A stretch of DNA of 64,000 nucleotides from an uncultured Buttiauxella sp. (GCA_946480445.1 CAMLJN010000018.1:1-64000); one strand, 5' to 3'. Shown: positions 43,306-55,972, counted from the first letter of the stretch. Made by a program: numbers and translations. Notes: generated by a model from the letters alone, not told the origin.

Positions 43306-43866
43306 TTATAAACGTCCCTGCTCTTTTAACCATTCGCGGAGCAGGAACAGCGCGCTGACGTTGCGTGCCTCGCTGAAATCTTCTTCATCCAGCAGACTCA
43401 TCAGCGACGTAAGCGGCCAGCGAACCTGCGGCAACTCTTCGGGCTCGTCACCCTCCAGCGATTCAGGGTAGAGATCTTCCGCAATCACAATATTCATTTT
43501 GCTGGAGAAATAAGAGGGCGCCATAGTGAGCTTTTTCACGAAGGTCAGCTCTTTTGCGCCAAACCCCACCTCTTCTTTTAGCTCACGGTTAGCCGCTTCA
43601 AACACGGTTTCACCCGGGTCGATAAGCCCTTTGGAGAAACCAAGCTCGTAAGACTCCGTGCCAACGGCATATTCGCGGATCAGGATCACATGATCGTCGA
43701 TAATCGGGACTATCATCACCGCTTCACGAGAGGATGGCCGCATACGTTCATAGACGCGTCGGACACCGTTGCTAAACTCCAGGTCCACCGTCTCAACATT
43801 AAACAAGCGTGAACGAGCCACGGTTTCTACATGCAAAATGGTTGGTTTTTTTAAGGATTTGCTCAT
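43306..43866 (-). CDS. nudE: ADP compounds hydrolase NudE
   Basis: A Nudix hydrolase acting on ADP-ribose, NADH and related dinucleotides. I take ATG 43866 (MSKSLKKPTILHVETVARSR), giving 186 residues; the longer frame adds 36 residues with no family support. The Nudix box runs from GLIDPGETVFEA to RELKEEVGFG, matching the GX5EX7REUXEEXGU pattern. It is convergent with mrcA and divergent from igaA. Confidence 0.95.
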   Translation of the reverse strand: MSKSLKKPTILHVETVARSRLFNVETVDLEFSNGVRRVYERMRPSSREAVMIVPIIDDHVILIREYAVGTESYELGFSKGLIDPGETVFEAANRELKEEVGFGAKELTFVKKLTMAPSYFSSKMNIVIAEDLYPESLEGDEPEELPQVRWPLTSLMSLLDEEDFSEARNVSALFLLREWLKEQGRL

Positions 43867-44203
43867 CGGGGCTGGATTTAACAGTGAAGACAGAATGCTA
43901 TTGTGCGGTATGCCGCACATCCCGCGCAACGCACATTGGTTATTATTTACATATTTGTAACCTGAGTGGGCCATAGTCGGGCAGGCTTATCTGTCAAGCT
44001 TAAGCAATGAAATAGGAATTTGCTGATATTTACCCGGAAGTCGCTTTGCTAACATCATGTTACCGCAGGTCGTTCCCTACAAATTTCTTTCAAGTTCCTG
44101 TTCATACCTGCCGATAACTACTCTTACACCCATAACGTTGTGAAGGGGTGCAGCTAGCTGTGCTTGAACTTGAACAAAAAAATGAGTACTTGATGGTGAA
44201 AGC
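43867..44203. promoter_or_regulatory. Divergent nudE-igaA control region
   Basis: A 337-bp noncoding gap. It contains a widely spaced inverted repeat TTCAAGTTC (44089-44097) and GAACTTGAA (44166-44174), the second just upstream of the igaA ribosome binding site. No clear promoter boxes or known operators could be assigned. Confidence 0.4.
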
Positions 44204-46345
44204 ATGAGCACCTTACTACTTCTACTCGCTGCTATGCTGGCCTGCATACTGATTGCCGGATGGTTGGTCTGGCGCAGCCTGAGGCTGCGAGCCCCCCTTG
44301 CCCATACGCAATCCTTTACCGGGGCCACCTCACGCAAACTCACCGCGGAAGAACGTGCCGCCGTTGAACACTATATCGAGACGCATACCCGCACGCAGGA
44401 TATTGTCGGACCTTCTGGCGCCAGCACCGCGCCGGTCAAACTGGTGCTGAACGCGCAAAGCAATACCGTGCTGACGCTCACTCGCTCCATTACCCGCTAT
44501 GGCCTGTCCACTGACGATCCCAACAAATGGCGCTATTACCTTGACTCCACCGAGGTTCATCTGCCGCCGTTCTGGGAGCAGTACATCACCAACGACAACA
44601 ACGTCGAGCTGATCCGTACGGACAGCGTCCCCCTGGTCATTTCCCTCAACGGGCATACGCTGGGCGAAGACAGCAGCGACAGTCGGGGATTTGCTCTTGA
44701 ACGCAGCCCTCACAGCCATGCGTCCATCCGTGGCGAAGAAAGTGAACAAATCGAACTGCTGAACATCCGCCAGGAAACCCCGGAGGAAGCCGCGCTGAGC
44801 CGCCCGGACGGCCTGCGTGAAGCCCTCCTGATAAGCGTCGCGTTCGTGATGCTCTTTCTTTGCCTGGTAACGCCTCCCGTCGTGCTGCCGTGGCTGCTGG
44901 GCGGCGCCATTATGCTGCTGGCCGCAAGCCTCTGGGGGCTGTACGCACCGCCCGCTAAAAATACGCTTCGTGAAATCCATTGCCTGCGCGGCACCCCTAA
45001 ACGCTGGGGATTGTTTGGTGAATCTAATCAGGACCAAATCAACAACATCTCGCTGGGCATTATAGATCTCGTCTATCCCCCGCACTGGCAGCCCTATGTG
45101 GTGCAGGATCTCGGGCAGAAAACCGACATTGATATTTATCTCGATCGTCACGTTGTTCGCCAGGGGCGCTTTTTGTCGTTGCACGACGAGGTTAAAAACT
45201 TTCCGCTCCAGCACTGGATGCGTAACCTGGTTATTGCCAGCGGCGCGCTGTTCGTCCTGCTGATGCTGACGATCTGGGTGCCGCTGGATATGCCGCTGAA
45301 GCTGAGCATTGCCTGGCTCAAAGGCGCGCAGACTATTGAGGCGACCAGCGTGAGCCAGCTTAATAAAACCAAGCTCCGCGTGGGCGATACGCTGCGCGTG
45401 AAAGGCAGTGGCATGTGCAATATTCATTTGCCCGGCGCCTACCTGAACCGACAAAATTATCCGTTTACCCCGTTCGACTGTTCGCAAATTATCTGGAACA
45501 CGGCAAAACCGTTGCCGTTGCCGGAATCAGACATTATGGATAAAGCGACCGCGTTAACGGAGGCCGTCAGCGGGCAAATCCACCCAGAAACGGCGGCGGA
45601 CTCAAAGGTGAACCCGCAGCTCAGAACCGCCATTCAGAAATCAGGTATGGTGCTGCTCGATGATTTCGCCGGGATCGTGCAAAAAACGCAGGCGCTGTGT
45701 ACCGCTGCCGATGAATGTGTGCGGCTAAAAAACGCGCTGATCAACCTCGGCAATACGAAAGACTGGGAGTCACTGACCAAACGCGCCGACGCCGGCAAGC
45801 TGGATGGTGTGAATGTCCTGCTGCGCCCGGTTAGCGCCGAATCGCTCGATAATCTGGTCACCACGTCCACCGCGCCCTTCTTTATTCGGGAAACGGCTCG
45901 CGCCGCGCAGAAGCTCAACAGCCCTGCGCCAGGCGGCTTTATCATTATTAGCGATGAAGGAAGTGACCTGGTCGATCAGCCGTTGCCGCCGGTGCCCCTC
46001 TATGACTATCCTGCGCAGGAGCAGTGGGGAGAATTTCTGCGCCTCGCCGATATGCTGCTGCAAACACCTTTCAGCGCCGAAGGGATCATCACCGGCCTGA
46101 GCACAGACGCAAACGGGACGCAGCATGTGACCCTGCACCGTATTCCTGACGCCAGCAGCCTGTGGCGCTATATCGCCACCACAGCGCTGCTGGCGGGGAT
46201 GCTGGTTTGCCTGTTCGTCAACGGCCTCCTTGCGCTGCGCCGCTACCGCCGTAGCAGCATACGGCTGGCACACATCCAACAGTACTACGACAGCTGTATA
46301 AACCCTGCGCTGACACAGCTTCCGGCAGTACGCTCGCTGTTCTAA
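44204..46345 (+). CDS. igaA: Intracellular growth attenuator IgaA (Rcs repressor)
   Basis: IgaA (YrfF, UmoB) is an inner membrane protein that holds the Rcs phosphorelay off until the sensor RcsF relieves it; it is usually essential. The 713 residues show membrane segments at about 1-22, a pair at about 206-247, one near 343-362 and one near 648-667, with a large periplasmic domain (about 365-645) containing four Cys in pairs (e.g. GMCNIHLPG, QALCTAADECVR). A hairpin with a short T-run follows. Confidence 0.95.
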   Translation: MSTLLLLLAAMLACILIAGWLVWRSLRLRAPLAHTQSFTGATSRKLTAEERAAVEHYIETHTRTQDIVGPSGASTAPVKLVLNAQSNTVLTLTRSITRYGLSTDDPNKWRYYLDSTEVHLPPFWEQYITNDNNVELIRTDSVPLVISLNGHTLGEDSSDSRGFALERSPHSHASIRGEESEQIELLNIRQETPEEAALSRPDGLREALLISVAFVMLFLCLVTPPVVLPWLLGGAIMLLAASLWGLYAPPAKNTLREIHCLRGTPKRWGLFGESNQDQINNISLGIIDLVYPPHWQPYVVQDLGQKTDIDIYLDRHVVRQGRFLSLHDEVKNFPLQHWMRNLVIASGALFVLLMLTIWVPLDMPLKLSIAWLKGAQTIEATSVSQLNKTKLRVGDTLRVKGSGMCNIHLPGAYLNRQNYPFTPFDCSQIIWNTAKPLPLPESDIMDKATALTEAVSGQIHPETAADSKVNPQLRTAIQKSGMVLLDDFAGIVQKTQALCTAADECVRLKNALINLGNTKDWESLTKRADAGKLDGVNVLLRPVSAESLDNLVTTSTAPFFIRETARAAQKLNSPAPGGFIIISDEGSDLVDQPLPPVPLYDYPAQEQWGEFLRLADMLLQTPFSAEGIITGLSTDANGTQHVTLHRIPDASSLWRYIATTALLAGMLVCLFVNGLLALRRYRRSSIRLAHIQQYYDSCINPALTQLPAVRSLF

Positions 46346-46351
46346 ACTTCG

Positions 46352-46385
46352 CGCGGCAGGTTGTGCTAACCTGTTGCGCAGTTTT
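46352..46385 (+). terminator. Probable terminator or attenuator after igaA
   Basis: Arms GCGCGGCAGGTT and AACCTGTTGCGC pair imperfectly around a 5-base loop and are followed by AGTTTT. It lies between igaA and yrfG, only about 20 bp before the yrfG start, so it may only reduce read-through. Confidence 0.6.
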
Positions 46386-46405
46386 CCTCCAATCAGGTTC
46401 AACCC

Positions 46406-47089
46406 ATGCATATTGATATTGCCTGGCAGGATGTCGATACCGTTCTGCTGGACATGGACGGCACGCTGCTGGATCTCGCCTTTGACAATCACTTCTGGCA
46501 AAAGCTGGTCCCGGAAACGGTAAGCCGTGAACGAAACATTCCTCTGGATGAGGCCCACAGGCTTATTGCCCATGAATATCACGCCGTGCAACATACGCTA
46601 AACTGGTACTGTCTGGATTACTGGAGCGAGCGGCTGGGGCTGGATATCTGCGCCATGACTACCGCACAGGGGCCAAATGCCGTGCTGCGCGAGGACACAG
46701 TGCCCTTTCTTGAGGCGTTAAAGTCCTGTGGAAAAAGACGTATTCTTCTGACCAATGCCCATCCGCATAACCTGGCGGTCAAACTCGAGCACACCGGTTT
46801 AGCGCAGCACCTTGATTTATTACTTTCCACCCACACATTTGGTTATCCGAAAGAAGATCAGCGTTTGTGGCAGGCTGTTGCCGCCCATACGGGTCTGGAT
46901 GAGGCAAGAACTGTCTTCGTCGATGACAGCGAGCCCATTCTGGATGCAGCGGCACAATTTGGCATTCGTTATTGTCTGGGCATCACCAACCCGGACTCAA
47001 GCGTGGCCGATAAAATCTATCAGCGCCATCCCGGCTTGAATGACTACCGCCGTCTGATCCCCGCACTCGGGGGAAAGGAGACACCATGA
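46406..47089 (+). CDS. yrfG: GMP/IMP nucleotidase YrfG
   Basis: A haloacid dehalogenase family 5'-nucleotidase of 227 residues, with purine monophosphates as preferred substrates in E. coli. HAD motif I LLDMDGTLLDL (about 15-25), motif II LLTNAHP and motif IV VDDSEPILDAAAQFG are all present. Its stop overlaps the hslR start by 4 bp. Confidence 0.93.
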   Translation: MHIDIAWQDVDTVLLDMDGTLLDLAFDNHFWQKLVPETVSRERNIPLDEAHRLIAHEYHAVQHTLNWYCLDYWSERLGLDICAMTTAQGPNAVLREDTVPFLEALKSCGKRRILLTNAHPHNLAVKLEHTGLAQHLDLLLSTHTFGYPKEDQRLWQAVAAHTGLDEARTVFVDDSEPILDAAAQFGIRYCLGITNPDSSVADKIYQRHPGLNDYRRLIPALGGKETP

Positions 47090-47490
47090 AAGAGAAACCG
47101 CCCGCCGCTGTACGCCTCGATAAATGGCTGTGGGCAGCGCGCTTTTACAAAACTCGCGCCATAGCACGGGAAATGATTGATGGCGGCAAAGTGCATTACA
47201 ACGGGCAGCGTAGCAAACCCAGCAAAGTTGTGGAACTTAATGCCACGCTGACCCTGCGTCAGGGCAACGACGAACGCACGATCATCGTTCTAGGTATCAC
47301 GGAGCAACGTCGTCCGGCAACGGAAGCCATGCAGCTTTATGAAGAGACGGCACAAAGCGTTGAAAAAAGAGAAAAAACGGCGCTGGCCCGCAAAATGAAC
47401 GCCCTGACCATGCCGCACCCGGACCGTCGCCCGGATAAAAAAGAGCGCCGGGATCTGATGAAATTTAAACACGGCGGCAACGACCAGTAG
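47086..47490 (+). CDS. hslR: Ribosome-associated heat shock protein Hsp15
   Basis: Hsp15 binds free 50S subunits carrying nascent chains after abortive termination and rescues them. The 134 residues contain an N-terminal S4 RNA-binding domain (VRLDKWLWAARFYKTRAIAR, about 8-70) and a basic C-terminal tail. It overlaps yrfG by 4 bp and precedes hslO by 24 bp, a typical heat shock arrangement. Confidence 0.95.
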   Translation: MKEKPPAAVRLDKWLWAARFYKTRAIAREMIDGGKVHYNGQRSKPSKVVELNATLTLRQGNDERTIIVLGITEQRRPATEAMQLYEETAQSVEKREKTALARKMNALTMPHPDRRPDKKERRDLMKFKHGGNDQ

Positions 47491-47514
47491 CTGCCGCCAG
47501 ACTGAGAGAAAACT

Positions 47515-48393
47515 ATGGCTCAACACGACCAACTCCACCGTTACCTTTTTGAAAACTACGCTGTACGCGGCGAACTGGTAACGGTATCCGACACCTGGCA
47601 GCAGATCATGGAGAACCATGATTACCCGCAGCCGGTAAAAAAAATCCTCGGCGAACTGCTGGTCGCAACTAGCCTGTTGACCGCCACCCTGAAGTTTGAC
47701 GGCGATATTACCGTCCAGCTGCAGGGCGACGGCCCGATGACGCTTGCGGTGATCAACGGCAACAACAAGCAAGAAATGCGCGGCGTCGCTCGCGTGCAGG
47801 GCGATATTCCTGCCGATGCGGATCTGAAAACGCTGGTCGGTAACGGCTACCTGGTGATCACCATCACCCCAAGTGAAGGCGAACGCTATCAGGGCGTTGT
47901 GGGCCTGGAAGGCGACACGCTGGCGGCCTGCCTGGAAGATTACTTCCTGCGTTCTGAACAGCTCCCTACCCGTCTGTTCATTCGTACCGGCGACGTGGAA
48001 GGCAAAGCGGCGGCCGGCGGTATGCTGCTCCAGGTTTTACCTGCGCAAAACGCTCAGGACAACGACTTTGCTCACCTGGCGACGCTTACGGAAACCATCA
48101 AAGCAGAAGAGCTGCTGACGCTGCCTGCCAATGAAGTGCTGTGGCGTCTGTACCACGAAGAAGAAGTGACGCTCTACGATCCGCAGGACGTTACGTTTAA
48201 ATGCACCTGTTCGCGTGAACGCTGTGCCGACGCGCTGAAAACCCTGCCTGATGAAGAAGTGGACAGCATTATCGCCGAAGACAGCGAAATCGACATGAAC
48301 TGTGATTACTGCGGCACCCACTATGTCTTCAACGCCATGGACATCGCAGAGATTCGGAATAACGCCTCCCCGGCGGATCCACAGGTTCACTGA
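47515..48393 (+). CDS. hslO: Redox-regulated chaperone Hsp33
   Basis: Hsp33 is a holdase activated by oxidative unfolding of its C-terminal zinc domain. The 292-residue protein has the four zinc cysteines in CTCSRERC and CDYCG near the C-terminus (CxC and CxxC). The N-terminal domain begins [20 protein letters not shown]. It follows hslR by 24 bp; a REP-like terminator follows it. Confidence 0.96.
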   Translation: MAQHDQLHRYLFENYAVRGELVTVSDTWQQIMENHDYPQPVKKILGELLVATSLLTATLKFDGDITVQLQGDGPMTLAVINGNNKQEMRGVARVQGDIPADADLKTLVGNGYLVITITPSEGERYQGVVGLEGDTLAACLEDYFLRSEQLPTRLFIRTGDVEGKAAAGGMLLQVLPAQNAQDNDFAHLATLTETIKAEELLTLPANEVLWRLYHEEEVTLYDPQDVTFKCTCSRERCADALKTLPDEEVDSIIAEDSEIDMNCDYCGTHYVFNAMDIAEIRNNASPADPQVH

Positions 48394-48692
48394 TTGTCCC
48401 CAGGGCGGATGGCGATCGCGCTTACCCGCCCTGGTTTTGCATCTCTTTTCTCAGAAACGCGCGCTCAATCACATCCCGCCCGTCAATAGCACTATTTTTT
48501 AACATATTCAGAATATTTTCACCGACGCTAAAGCAATTCCTGCCATACTCTCACCCCGTTGTAACTAGCCTCACAGTGTTTTCCGCTAGCTGAGTTCGAA
48601 TGGATGCTCAAATCTATGAGTTTGGTCGCGGTTAACAACCCATAAACAACCCTACAATCTCAGGCAGTACAAATTGGCTAAGGAGCAGTGAC
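48394..48692 (+). promoter_or_regulatory. hslO-pckA gap with pckA promoter region
   Basis: A 299-bp gap where K-12 carries yhgE; here there is no gene. The first 45 bp hold a REP-like terminator. The remainder is noncoding and should contain the pckA promoter; a GGAG ribosome binding site stands before ATG 48693. I found no clear CRP operator. Confidence 0.5.
48400..48438 (+). terminator. REP-like terminator after hslO
   Basis: Arms CCAGGGCGG and CCGCCCTGG surround a core GGCGATCGCGCTTACC-type REP loop and are followed by TTTT, 7 bp after the hslO stop. Confidence 0.75.
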
Positions 48693-50312
48693 ATGCGAGT
48701 TAAAGGCATAACCCCGCAGGATCTCAAGGCTTACGGTATCAACGATGCGAGTGAAGTCATCTACAACCCCGATTACGACACCCTGTATCGCGAAGAGCTT
48801 GATCCCAGTCTGGAAGGCTTTGAGCGTGGCGTAGAAACAAATCTCGGCGCCGTTGCCGTTGATACCGGCATTTTTACTGGCCGCTCTCCAAAAGATAAAT
48901 ATATCGTTCGTGATGACACCACCCGCGACACGCTCTGGTGGGCGGATAACGGCAAAGGTAAGAACGACAATAAACCCCTCTCCGTAGAGACCTGGCAAAG
49001 CCTGAAAGGCCTGGTCACTCAACAGCTCTCCGGTAAACGGTTGTTCATTATCGACGCGTTCTGCGGCGCCAATGCTGACACCCGCCTCTCGGTGCGTTTT
49101 ATTACCGAAGTGGCCTGGCAGGCCCATTTCGTTAAAAACATGTTTATCCGCCCAACCGAGGAAGAGCTCGAGGCATTCAAACCTGACTTCGTGGTGATGA
49201 ATGGCGCGAAGTGCACCAACCCGCACTGGCAGGAACAGGGACTGAACTCCGAAAACTTCATCGCCTTTAACCTGACCGAACGGATGCAGCTGATCGGCGG
49301 CACCTGGTACGGCGGCGAAATGAAAAAAGGGATGTTCTCCATCATGAACTACCTGCTGCCGCTGAAAGGCATTGCCTCCATGCACTGCTCGGCAAACGTA
49401 GGCGAAGAAGGGGATGTCGCGGTGTTCTTCGGGCTTTCTGGTACCGGCAAAACCACGCTGTCCACCGATCCCAAACGCCGCCTGATCGGCGATGACGAGC
49501 ACGGCTGGGACGACGATGGCGTATTTAACTTTGAAGGTGGCTGCTACGCGAAGACAATTCGCCTGTCCGAAGAGGCTGAACCAGATATCTACCACGCGAT
49601 TCGTCGCGATGCGCTGCTGGAAAACGTCACCGTGCGTGCTGATGGCTCTATCGACTTCGACGACAGCTCCAAAACAGAAAATACCCGCGTCTCCTACCCG
49701 ATTTACCACATCGACAATATCGTCAAGCCGGTATCCAAAGCGGGCCACGCCACTAAGGTGATTTTCCTGACGGCGGATGCCTTTGGCGTGTTGCCGCCGG
49801 TTTCAAGGCTGACAGCCAACCAGACTCAGTACCACTTCCTGTCCGGCTTTACCGCCAAGCTGGCCGGTACCGAGCGCGGCGTGACGGAGCCAACGCCAAC
49901 CTTCTCCGCCTGTTTTGGTGCTGCCTTCTTATCATTGCACCCTACGCAGTATGCCGAAGTGCTGGTGAAACGCATGCAGGCTTCCGGCGCCCAGGCCTAT
50001 CTGGTCAACACCGGCTGGAACGGCACGGGCAAACGTATCTCCATTAAAGATACGCGCGCCATTATCGACGCCATTCTGGATGGCCGCCTTGATGACGCAG
50101 AAACCTTTACGCTGCCGATGTTCGATCTTGCTATCCCGACGGAGCTGGCAGGCGTCGATCCGCATATTCTGGACCCGCGTAATACCTACGCCTCACCGGA
50201 GCAGTGGCAGGAGAAAGCCGAGCAGCTGGCGAAGCTGTTTATCACGAACTTCGAGAAGTACACCGATACGCCCGCCGGGGCCGCACTGGTGAGTGCAGGA
50301 CCGAAGATCTGA
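48693..50312 (+). CDS. pckA: Phosphoenolpyruvate carboxykinase (ATP)
   Basis: Converts oxaloacetate and ATP to phosphoenolpyruvate, the committed step of gluconeogenesis. The 539 residues match E. coli Pck. Active-site motifs include the kinase P-loop [11 protein letters not shown] (about 248-258), the [10 protein letters not shown] metal/substrate loop just after it, and [10 protein letters not shown] near residue 64. It is convergent with envZ, with a bidirectional terminator between them. Confidence 0.97.
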   Translation: MRVKGITPQDLKAYGINDASEVIYNPDYDTLYREELDPSLEGFERGVETNLGAVAVDTGIFTGRSPKDKYIVRDDTTRDTLWWADNGKGKNDNKPLSVETWQSLKGLVTQQLSGKRLFIIDAFCGANADTRLSVRFITEVAWQAHFVKNMFIRPTEEELEAFKPDFVVMNGAKCTNPHWQEQGLNSENFIAFNLTERMQLIGGTWYGGEMKKGMFSIMNYLLPLKGIASMHCSANVGEEGDVAVFFGLSGTGKTTLSTDPKRRLIGDDEHGWDDDGVFNFEGGCYAKTIRLSEEAEPDIYHAIRRDALLENVTVRADGSIDFDDSSKTENTRVSYPIYHIDNIVKPVSKAGHATKVIFLTADAFGVLPPVSRLTANQTQYHFLSGFTAKLAGTERGVTEPTPTFSACFGAAFLSLHPTQYAEVLVKRMQASGAQAYLVNTGWNGTGKRISIKDTRAIIDAILDGRLDDAETFTLPMFDLAIPTELAGVDPHILDPRNTYASPEQWQEKAEQLAKLFITNFEKYTDTPAGAALVSAGPKI

Positions 50313-50347
50313 ATCAGCCGGTAAAGCGCCGTCCGACAACATGCATA

Positions 50348-50377
50348 AAAAAACGAACCTCCAGGGGTTCGTTTTTT
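50348..50377. terminator. Bidirectional terminator between pckA and envZ
   Basis: Stem AAAAAACGAACC / GGTTCGTTTTTT around a 6-base loop. The A- and T-runs let it work in both directions. Confidence 0.92.
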
Positions 50378-50380
50378 ATT

Positions 50381-52458
<2,078 letters not shown>

Positions 52459-52695
52459 TCTCTTACTCCCAAAGGCTCGAACAGTTGAAGTGCGTATTCT
52501 TAAAAAACTGTATCAATAGGACCAGTCAAATCTGGTATACATTCTAGTCGAAATTGTTACAAAGCATATTAAACAGGCGGTTATCAGTGATTTTTAGCCC
52601 GAAATGATGACTGGCTTCTCACTATGCCAGATTGCCATCACCCTGTTACATCGGTTTAAATCGCCCTGATCATTTTTCACAGTAAAGGCCCAACG

Positions 52696-53169
52696 ATGAA
52701 AACGCCCTTAATCACCCGTGAAGGCTACGAAAAGCTGAAACAGGAAATGGATTACCTCTGGCGGGAAGAGCGCCCGGAGGTGACAAAGAAAGTCACCTGG
52801 GCGGCAAGCCTTGGCGATCGCAGTGAAAATGCCGACTACCAGTACAACAAAAAACGCCTGCGCGAGATAGACCGCCGGGTGCGTTATCTGACGAAATGCC
52901 TCGAGAATCTGCGGATCGTGGACTATTCCCCGCAGCAGGAAGGTAAAGTGTTCTTCGGGGCCTGGGTGGAAATTGAAAATGACGACGGCAATCTGCTGAC
53001 TTTCCGCATAGTCGGCTACGACGAAATCTTCGGCCGTAAAGACTACATTTCGATTGATTCGCCTATGGCCCGCGCGCTGCTTAAAAAAGAAGTCGGCGAC
53101 CTGGCCGTGGTGCAAACCCCGGCCGGGGAAGCCAACTGGTACGTCAATAAAATCGAATATGTGAAATAG
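52696..53169 (+). CDS. greB: Transcript cleavage factor GreB
   Basis: GreB enters the secondary channel of RNA polymerase and stimulates cleavage of backtracked RNA. The 157 residues have the N-terminal coiled coil (about 1-75) with the acidic tip in GDRSENADYQYNKK, where Asp and Glu coordinate the catalytic Mg, and a C-terminal FKBP-like domain. It is divergent from ompR; the 237-bp gap should hold both promoters. Confidence 0.95.
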   Translation: MKTPLITREGYEKLKQEMDYLWREERPEVTKKVTWAASLGDRSENADYQYNKKRLREIDRRVRYLTKCLENLRIVDYSPQQEGKVFFGAWVEIENDDGNLLTFRIVGYDEIFGRKDYISIDSPMARALLKKEVGDLAVVQTPAGEANWYVNKIEYVK

Positions 53170-53291
53170 GCCCGGTGTCAGCTACAGAACCGTCCGATTC
53201 ACGCCCGCGCGGGCGCTGTGGCTGGCATTTTGTCCCCTCAGTCCGTATAACTATCCACTGAATTTTTCCGCACTACACAGATGAAAAAGCC

Positions 53292-55631
53292 ATGATGAAT
53301 GATTCACTCTGCCGCATTATTGCCGGTGAGCTTAAGGCCAGAAATGAGCAGGTTGATGCTGCCGTTCGCCTGCTCGACGAAGGGAACACCGTGCCGTTTA
53401 TCGCACGTTATCGTAAAGAAGTGACCGGCGGGCTGGACGACACCCAGCTGCGCCAGCTGGAAAGCCGCCTGAGCTATCTGCGCGAACTGGAAGAGCGCCG
53501 CCAGGCCATTCTGAAATCTATCGCTGAACAGGGCAAGCTGAGCGACGAACTGGCCGGCGCCATCAACGGCACGCTGAGCAAGACCGAGCTGGAAGACCTT
53601 TACCTGCCGTATAAGCCCAAGCGCCGTACGCGCGGACAGATCGCTATCGAAGCAGGGCTAGAACCGCTGGCGGAAACGCTGTGGAACGAACCGTCGCACG
53701 ATCCTGACCAGCAAGCAGCCCGCTACGTTGACGCCGATAAAGGCGTTGTCGATACCAAAGCCGCCCTCGATGGCGCACGTTATATCCTGATGGAAAGGTT
53801 CGCCGAAGATGCCGCCCTGCTGGCAAAAGTGCGTAACTATCTATGGAAAAATGCCCACCTTGTGGCCACCGTCGTCAGCGGCAAAGAAGAGGAAGGCGCG
53901 AAATTCCGCGACTACTTCGACCATCACGAACCTATTGCCAGCGTGCCTTCTCACCGCGCGCTCGCCATGTTCCGCGGCCGCAACGAAGGGATCCTCCAGC
54001 TTGCGCTAAATGCCGATCCCCAGCACGACGAACCGCCGCGTGAGAGCTACTGCGAACAGCTGATTATCGACCATCTCGGCCTGCGCCTGAACAATGCTCC
54101 GGCAGACGCCTGGCGTCGCGCCGTGGTGAGCTGGACCTGGCGCATTAAGGTGCTGATGCATCTGGAAACCGAGCTGATGGGCACCGTGCGCGAACGCGCC
54201 GAAGATGAAGCGATCAATGTCTTTGCCCGCAACCTGCACGACCTCTTGATGGCCGCACCTGCTGGTCTGCGCGCCACTATGGGCCTCGATCCGGGCCTGC
54301 GTACCGGTGTGAAAGTCGCGGTGGTGGATGCCACCGGCAAACTGGTCGCCACCGACACAATTTATCCTCACACCGGCCAGGCAGCAAAAGCCGCGGTGGC
54401 CGTCGCGGCGCTGTGCGAAAAGCACAATGTCGAGCTGGTCGCGATAGGCAACGGCACCGCGTCACGCGAAACCGAGCGTTTCTTCCTCGACGTACAGCAG
54501 CAGTTCCCGAAAGTCACCGCTCAGAAAGTTATCGTCAGCGAAGCGGGAGCATCCGTTTATTCCGCCTCCGAACTGGCGGCGCTGGAATTCCCGGATCTGG
54601 ACGTGTCGATTCGCGGCGCGGTATCTATTGCCCGCCGTCTTCAGGACCCGCTCGCCGAGCTGGTGAAAATCGATCCCAAGTCCATCGGAGTTGGCCAGTA
54701 TCAGCACGATGTCAGCCAGTCACAACTGGCGAAAAAGCTCGACGCCGTTGTGGAAGACTGCGTGAACGCCGTGGGCGTGGACCTGAATACAGCTTCCGTA
54801 CCGCTGCTCACCCGCGTCGCCGGTTTAACCCGCATGATGGCGCAAAATATCGTTAACTGGCGCGATGAAAACGGACGTTTCCAGGATCGTCAGCAGCTGC
54901 TGAAAGTTAGCCGTCTGGGGCCAAAAGCCTTTGAACAGTGCGCGGGCTTCCTGCGGATCAACCACGGCAATAACCCGCTGGATGCCTCCACCGTTCACCC
55001 GGAAGCCTACCCGGTTGTCGAACGAATTCTGGCCGCCACGCAGCAGGCGCTGGCAAATCTGATGGGCAACGGCGAAGCGCTGCGCGGCCTGAAGGCAAGT
55101 GAGTTTACCGATGAGCGTTTCGGCGTCCCCACGGTTACCGACATCATCAAAGAGCTGGAAAAACCGGGCCGCGACCCACGCCCTGAATTTAAAACCGCGA
55201 AGTTTGCCGACGGCGTGGAAACCATGAACGACCTGACGCCGGGCATGGTGCTGGAAGGTGCCGTCACCAACGTGACCAACTTCGGTGCCTTCGTGGATAT
55301 CGGCGTGCACCAGGACGGTCTGGTGCATATTTCCTCGCTTTCCGATAAATTCATCGACGATCCGCATAAAGTGGTGAAGGCCGGGGATATCGTCAAAGTG
55401 AAGGTGATGGAAGTGGACCTGGCGCGCAAACGTATTGCGCTAACCATGCGTCTTGACGAACAGCCGGGGGAAACCAATAGCCGTCGCAGCAACGCACCGT
55501 CGCGCGGGGAGCAAAACAACGCTCGCCGTCCTGCGCAGCAACAGGCTAAACCGCGCGGGCGTGACAGCGCCAGCAACGGCAATAGCGCGATGGGCGACGC
55601 CCTGGCCGCCGCATTCGGTAAGAAACGCTAA
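53292..55631 (+). CDS. yhgF: Tex family S1 RNA-binding protein YhgF
   Basis: Tex is a conserved nucleic acid-binding protein linked to transcription and stress fitness. The 779 residues contain the N-terminal Tex domain, a YqgF/RNase H-like domain ([16 protein letters not shown] near 329), helix-hairpin-helix repeats (about 495-560), and a C-terminal S1 domain (about 651-720, [20 protein letters not shown]). A basic Arg/Gln/Asn-rich tail ends the protein. It starts [20 protein letters not shown] at 53292. Confidence 0.95.
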   Translation: MMNDSLCRIIAGELKARNEQVDAAVRLLDEGNTVPFIARYRKEVTGGLDDTQLRQLESRLSYLRELEERRQAILKSIAEQGKLSDELAGAINGTLSKTELEDLYLPYKPKRRTRGQIAIEAGLEPLAETLWNEPSHDPDQQAARYVDADKGVVDTKAALDGARYILMERFAEDAALLAKVRNYLWKNAHLVATVVSGKEEEGAKFRDYFDHHEPIASVPSHRALAMFRGRNEGILQLALNADPQHDEPPRESYCEQLIIDHLGLRLNNAPADAWRRAVVSWTWRIKVLMHLETELMGTVRERAEDEAINVFARNLHDLLMAAPAGLRATMGLDPGLRTGVKVAVVDATGKLVATDTIYPHTGQAAKAAVAVAALCEKHNVELVAIGNGTASRETERFFLDVQQQFPKVTAQKVIVSEAGASVYSASELAALEFPDLDVSIRGAVSIARRLQDPLAELVKIDPKSIGVGQYQHDVSQSQLAKKLDAVVEDCVNAVGVDLNTASVPLLTRVAGLTRMMAQNIVNWRDENGRFQDRQQLLKVSRLGPKAFEQCAGFLRINHGNNPLDASTVHPEAYPVVERILAATQQALANLMGNGEALRGLKASEFTDERFGVPTVTDIIKELEKPGRDPRPEFKTAKFADGVETMNDLTPGMVLEGAVTNVTNFGAFVDIGVHQDGLVHISSLSDKFIDDPHKVVKAGDIVKVKVMEVDLARKRIALTMRLDEQPGETNSRRSNAPSRGEQNNARRPAQQQAKPRGRDSASNGNSAMGDALAAAFGKKR

Positions 55632-55686
55632 CAAAGGTCGGGTGGCGAGACGCCGCCCCCTTTACGGGTTGGTTCATTCTCTGTAG

Positions 55687-55719
55687 GGTGGGGAAGCGCT
55701 TGCGCCATCCACCTTTTTT
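55687..55719 (+). terminator. REP-like terminator after yhgF
   Basis: Arms GGTGG and CCACC enclose a core containing GAAGCGCTTGCGCC, typical of REP units, and are followed by six T residues. It lies about 55 bp after the yhgF stop. Confidence 0.7.
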
Positions 55720-55852
55720 GTTATTAGCACTTATTGCTCCTTTCCTCCGCAGAAGGGCCATGTCAATAACATTTAATTACCAATCCAGTTAATACCTTAA
55801 TTAATCTAATAACTTCCTTAAAATAGCGTCGGGGATAACACCCACTTATTGA

Positions 55853-55923
55853 AACCTCATATTATCATTTCCTTAACACATGAAATATTAAGGCAACCTT
55901 AACGCAGGAAAAATAATGAGGTT
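55853..55923. repeat. Nested inverted repeat upstream of feoABC
   Basis: The outer arms AACCTCATATTAT and AATAATGAGGTT, continuing into TTTCCT / AGGAAA, enclose an inner perfect hairpin TTAAGG-CAA-CCTTAA (55888-55902). The whole 71 bp can fold as one long stem-loop or cruciform. It has no coding content and no U-run. Confidence 0.6.
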
Positions 55924-55958
55924 ACCTTTTATTCACCAACTTAACCTGTTGTTATTAT

Positions 55959-55972
55959 TTGATTAAATTAAT
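55959..55972. promoter_or_regulatory. FNR-like site upstream of feoA
   Basis: TTGATTAAATTAAT has a perfect left half (TTGAT) and a partial right half of the FNR consensus. E. coli feo is activated by FNR, which supports it, but the match is weak and the distance to feoA is large. Confidence 0.3.
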
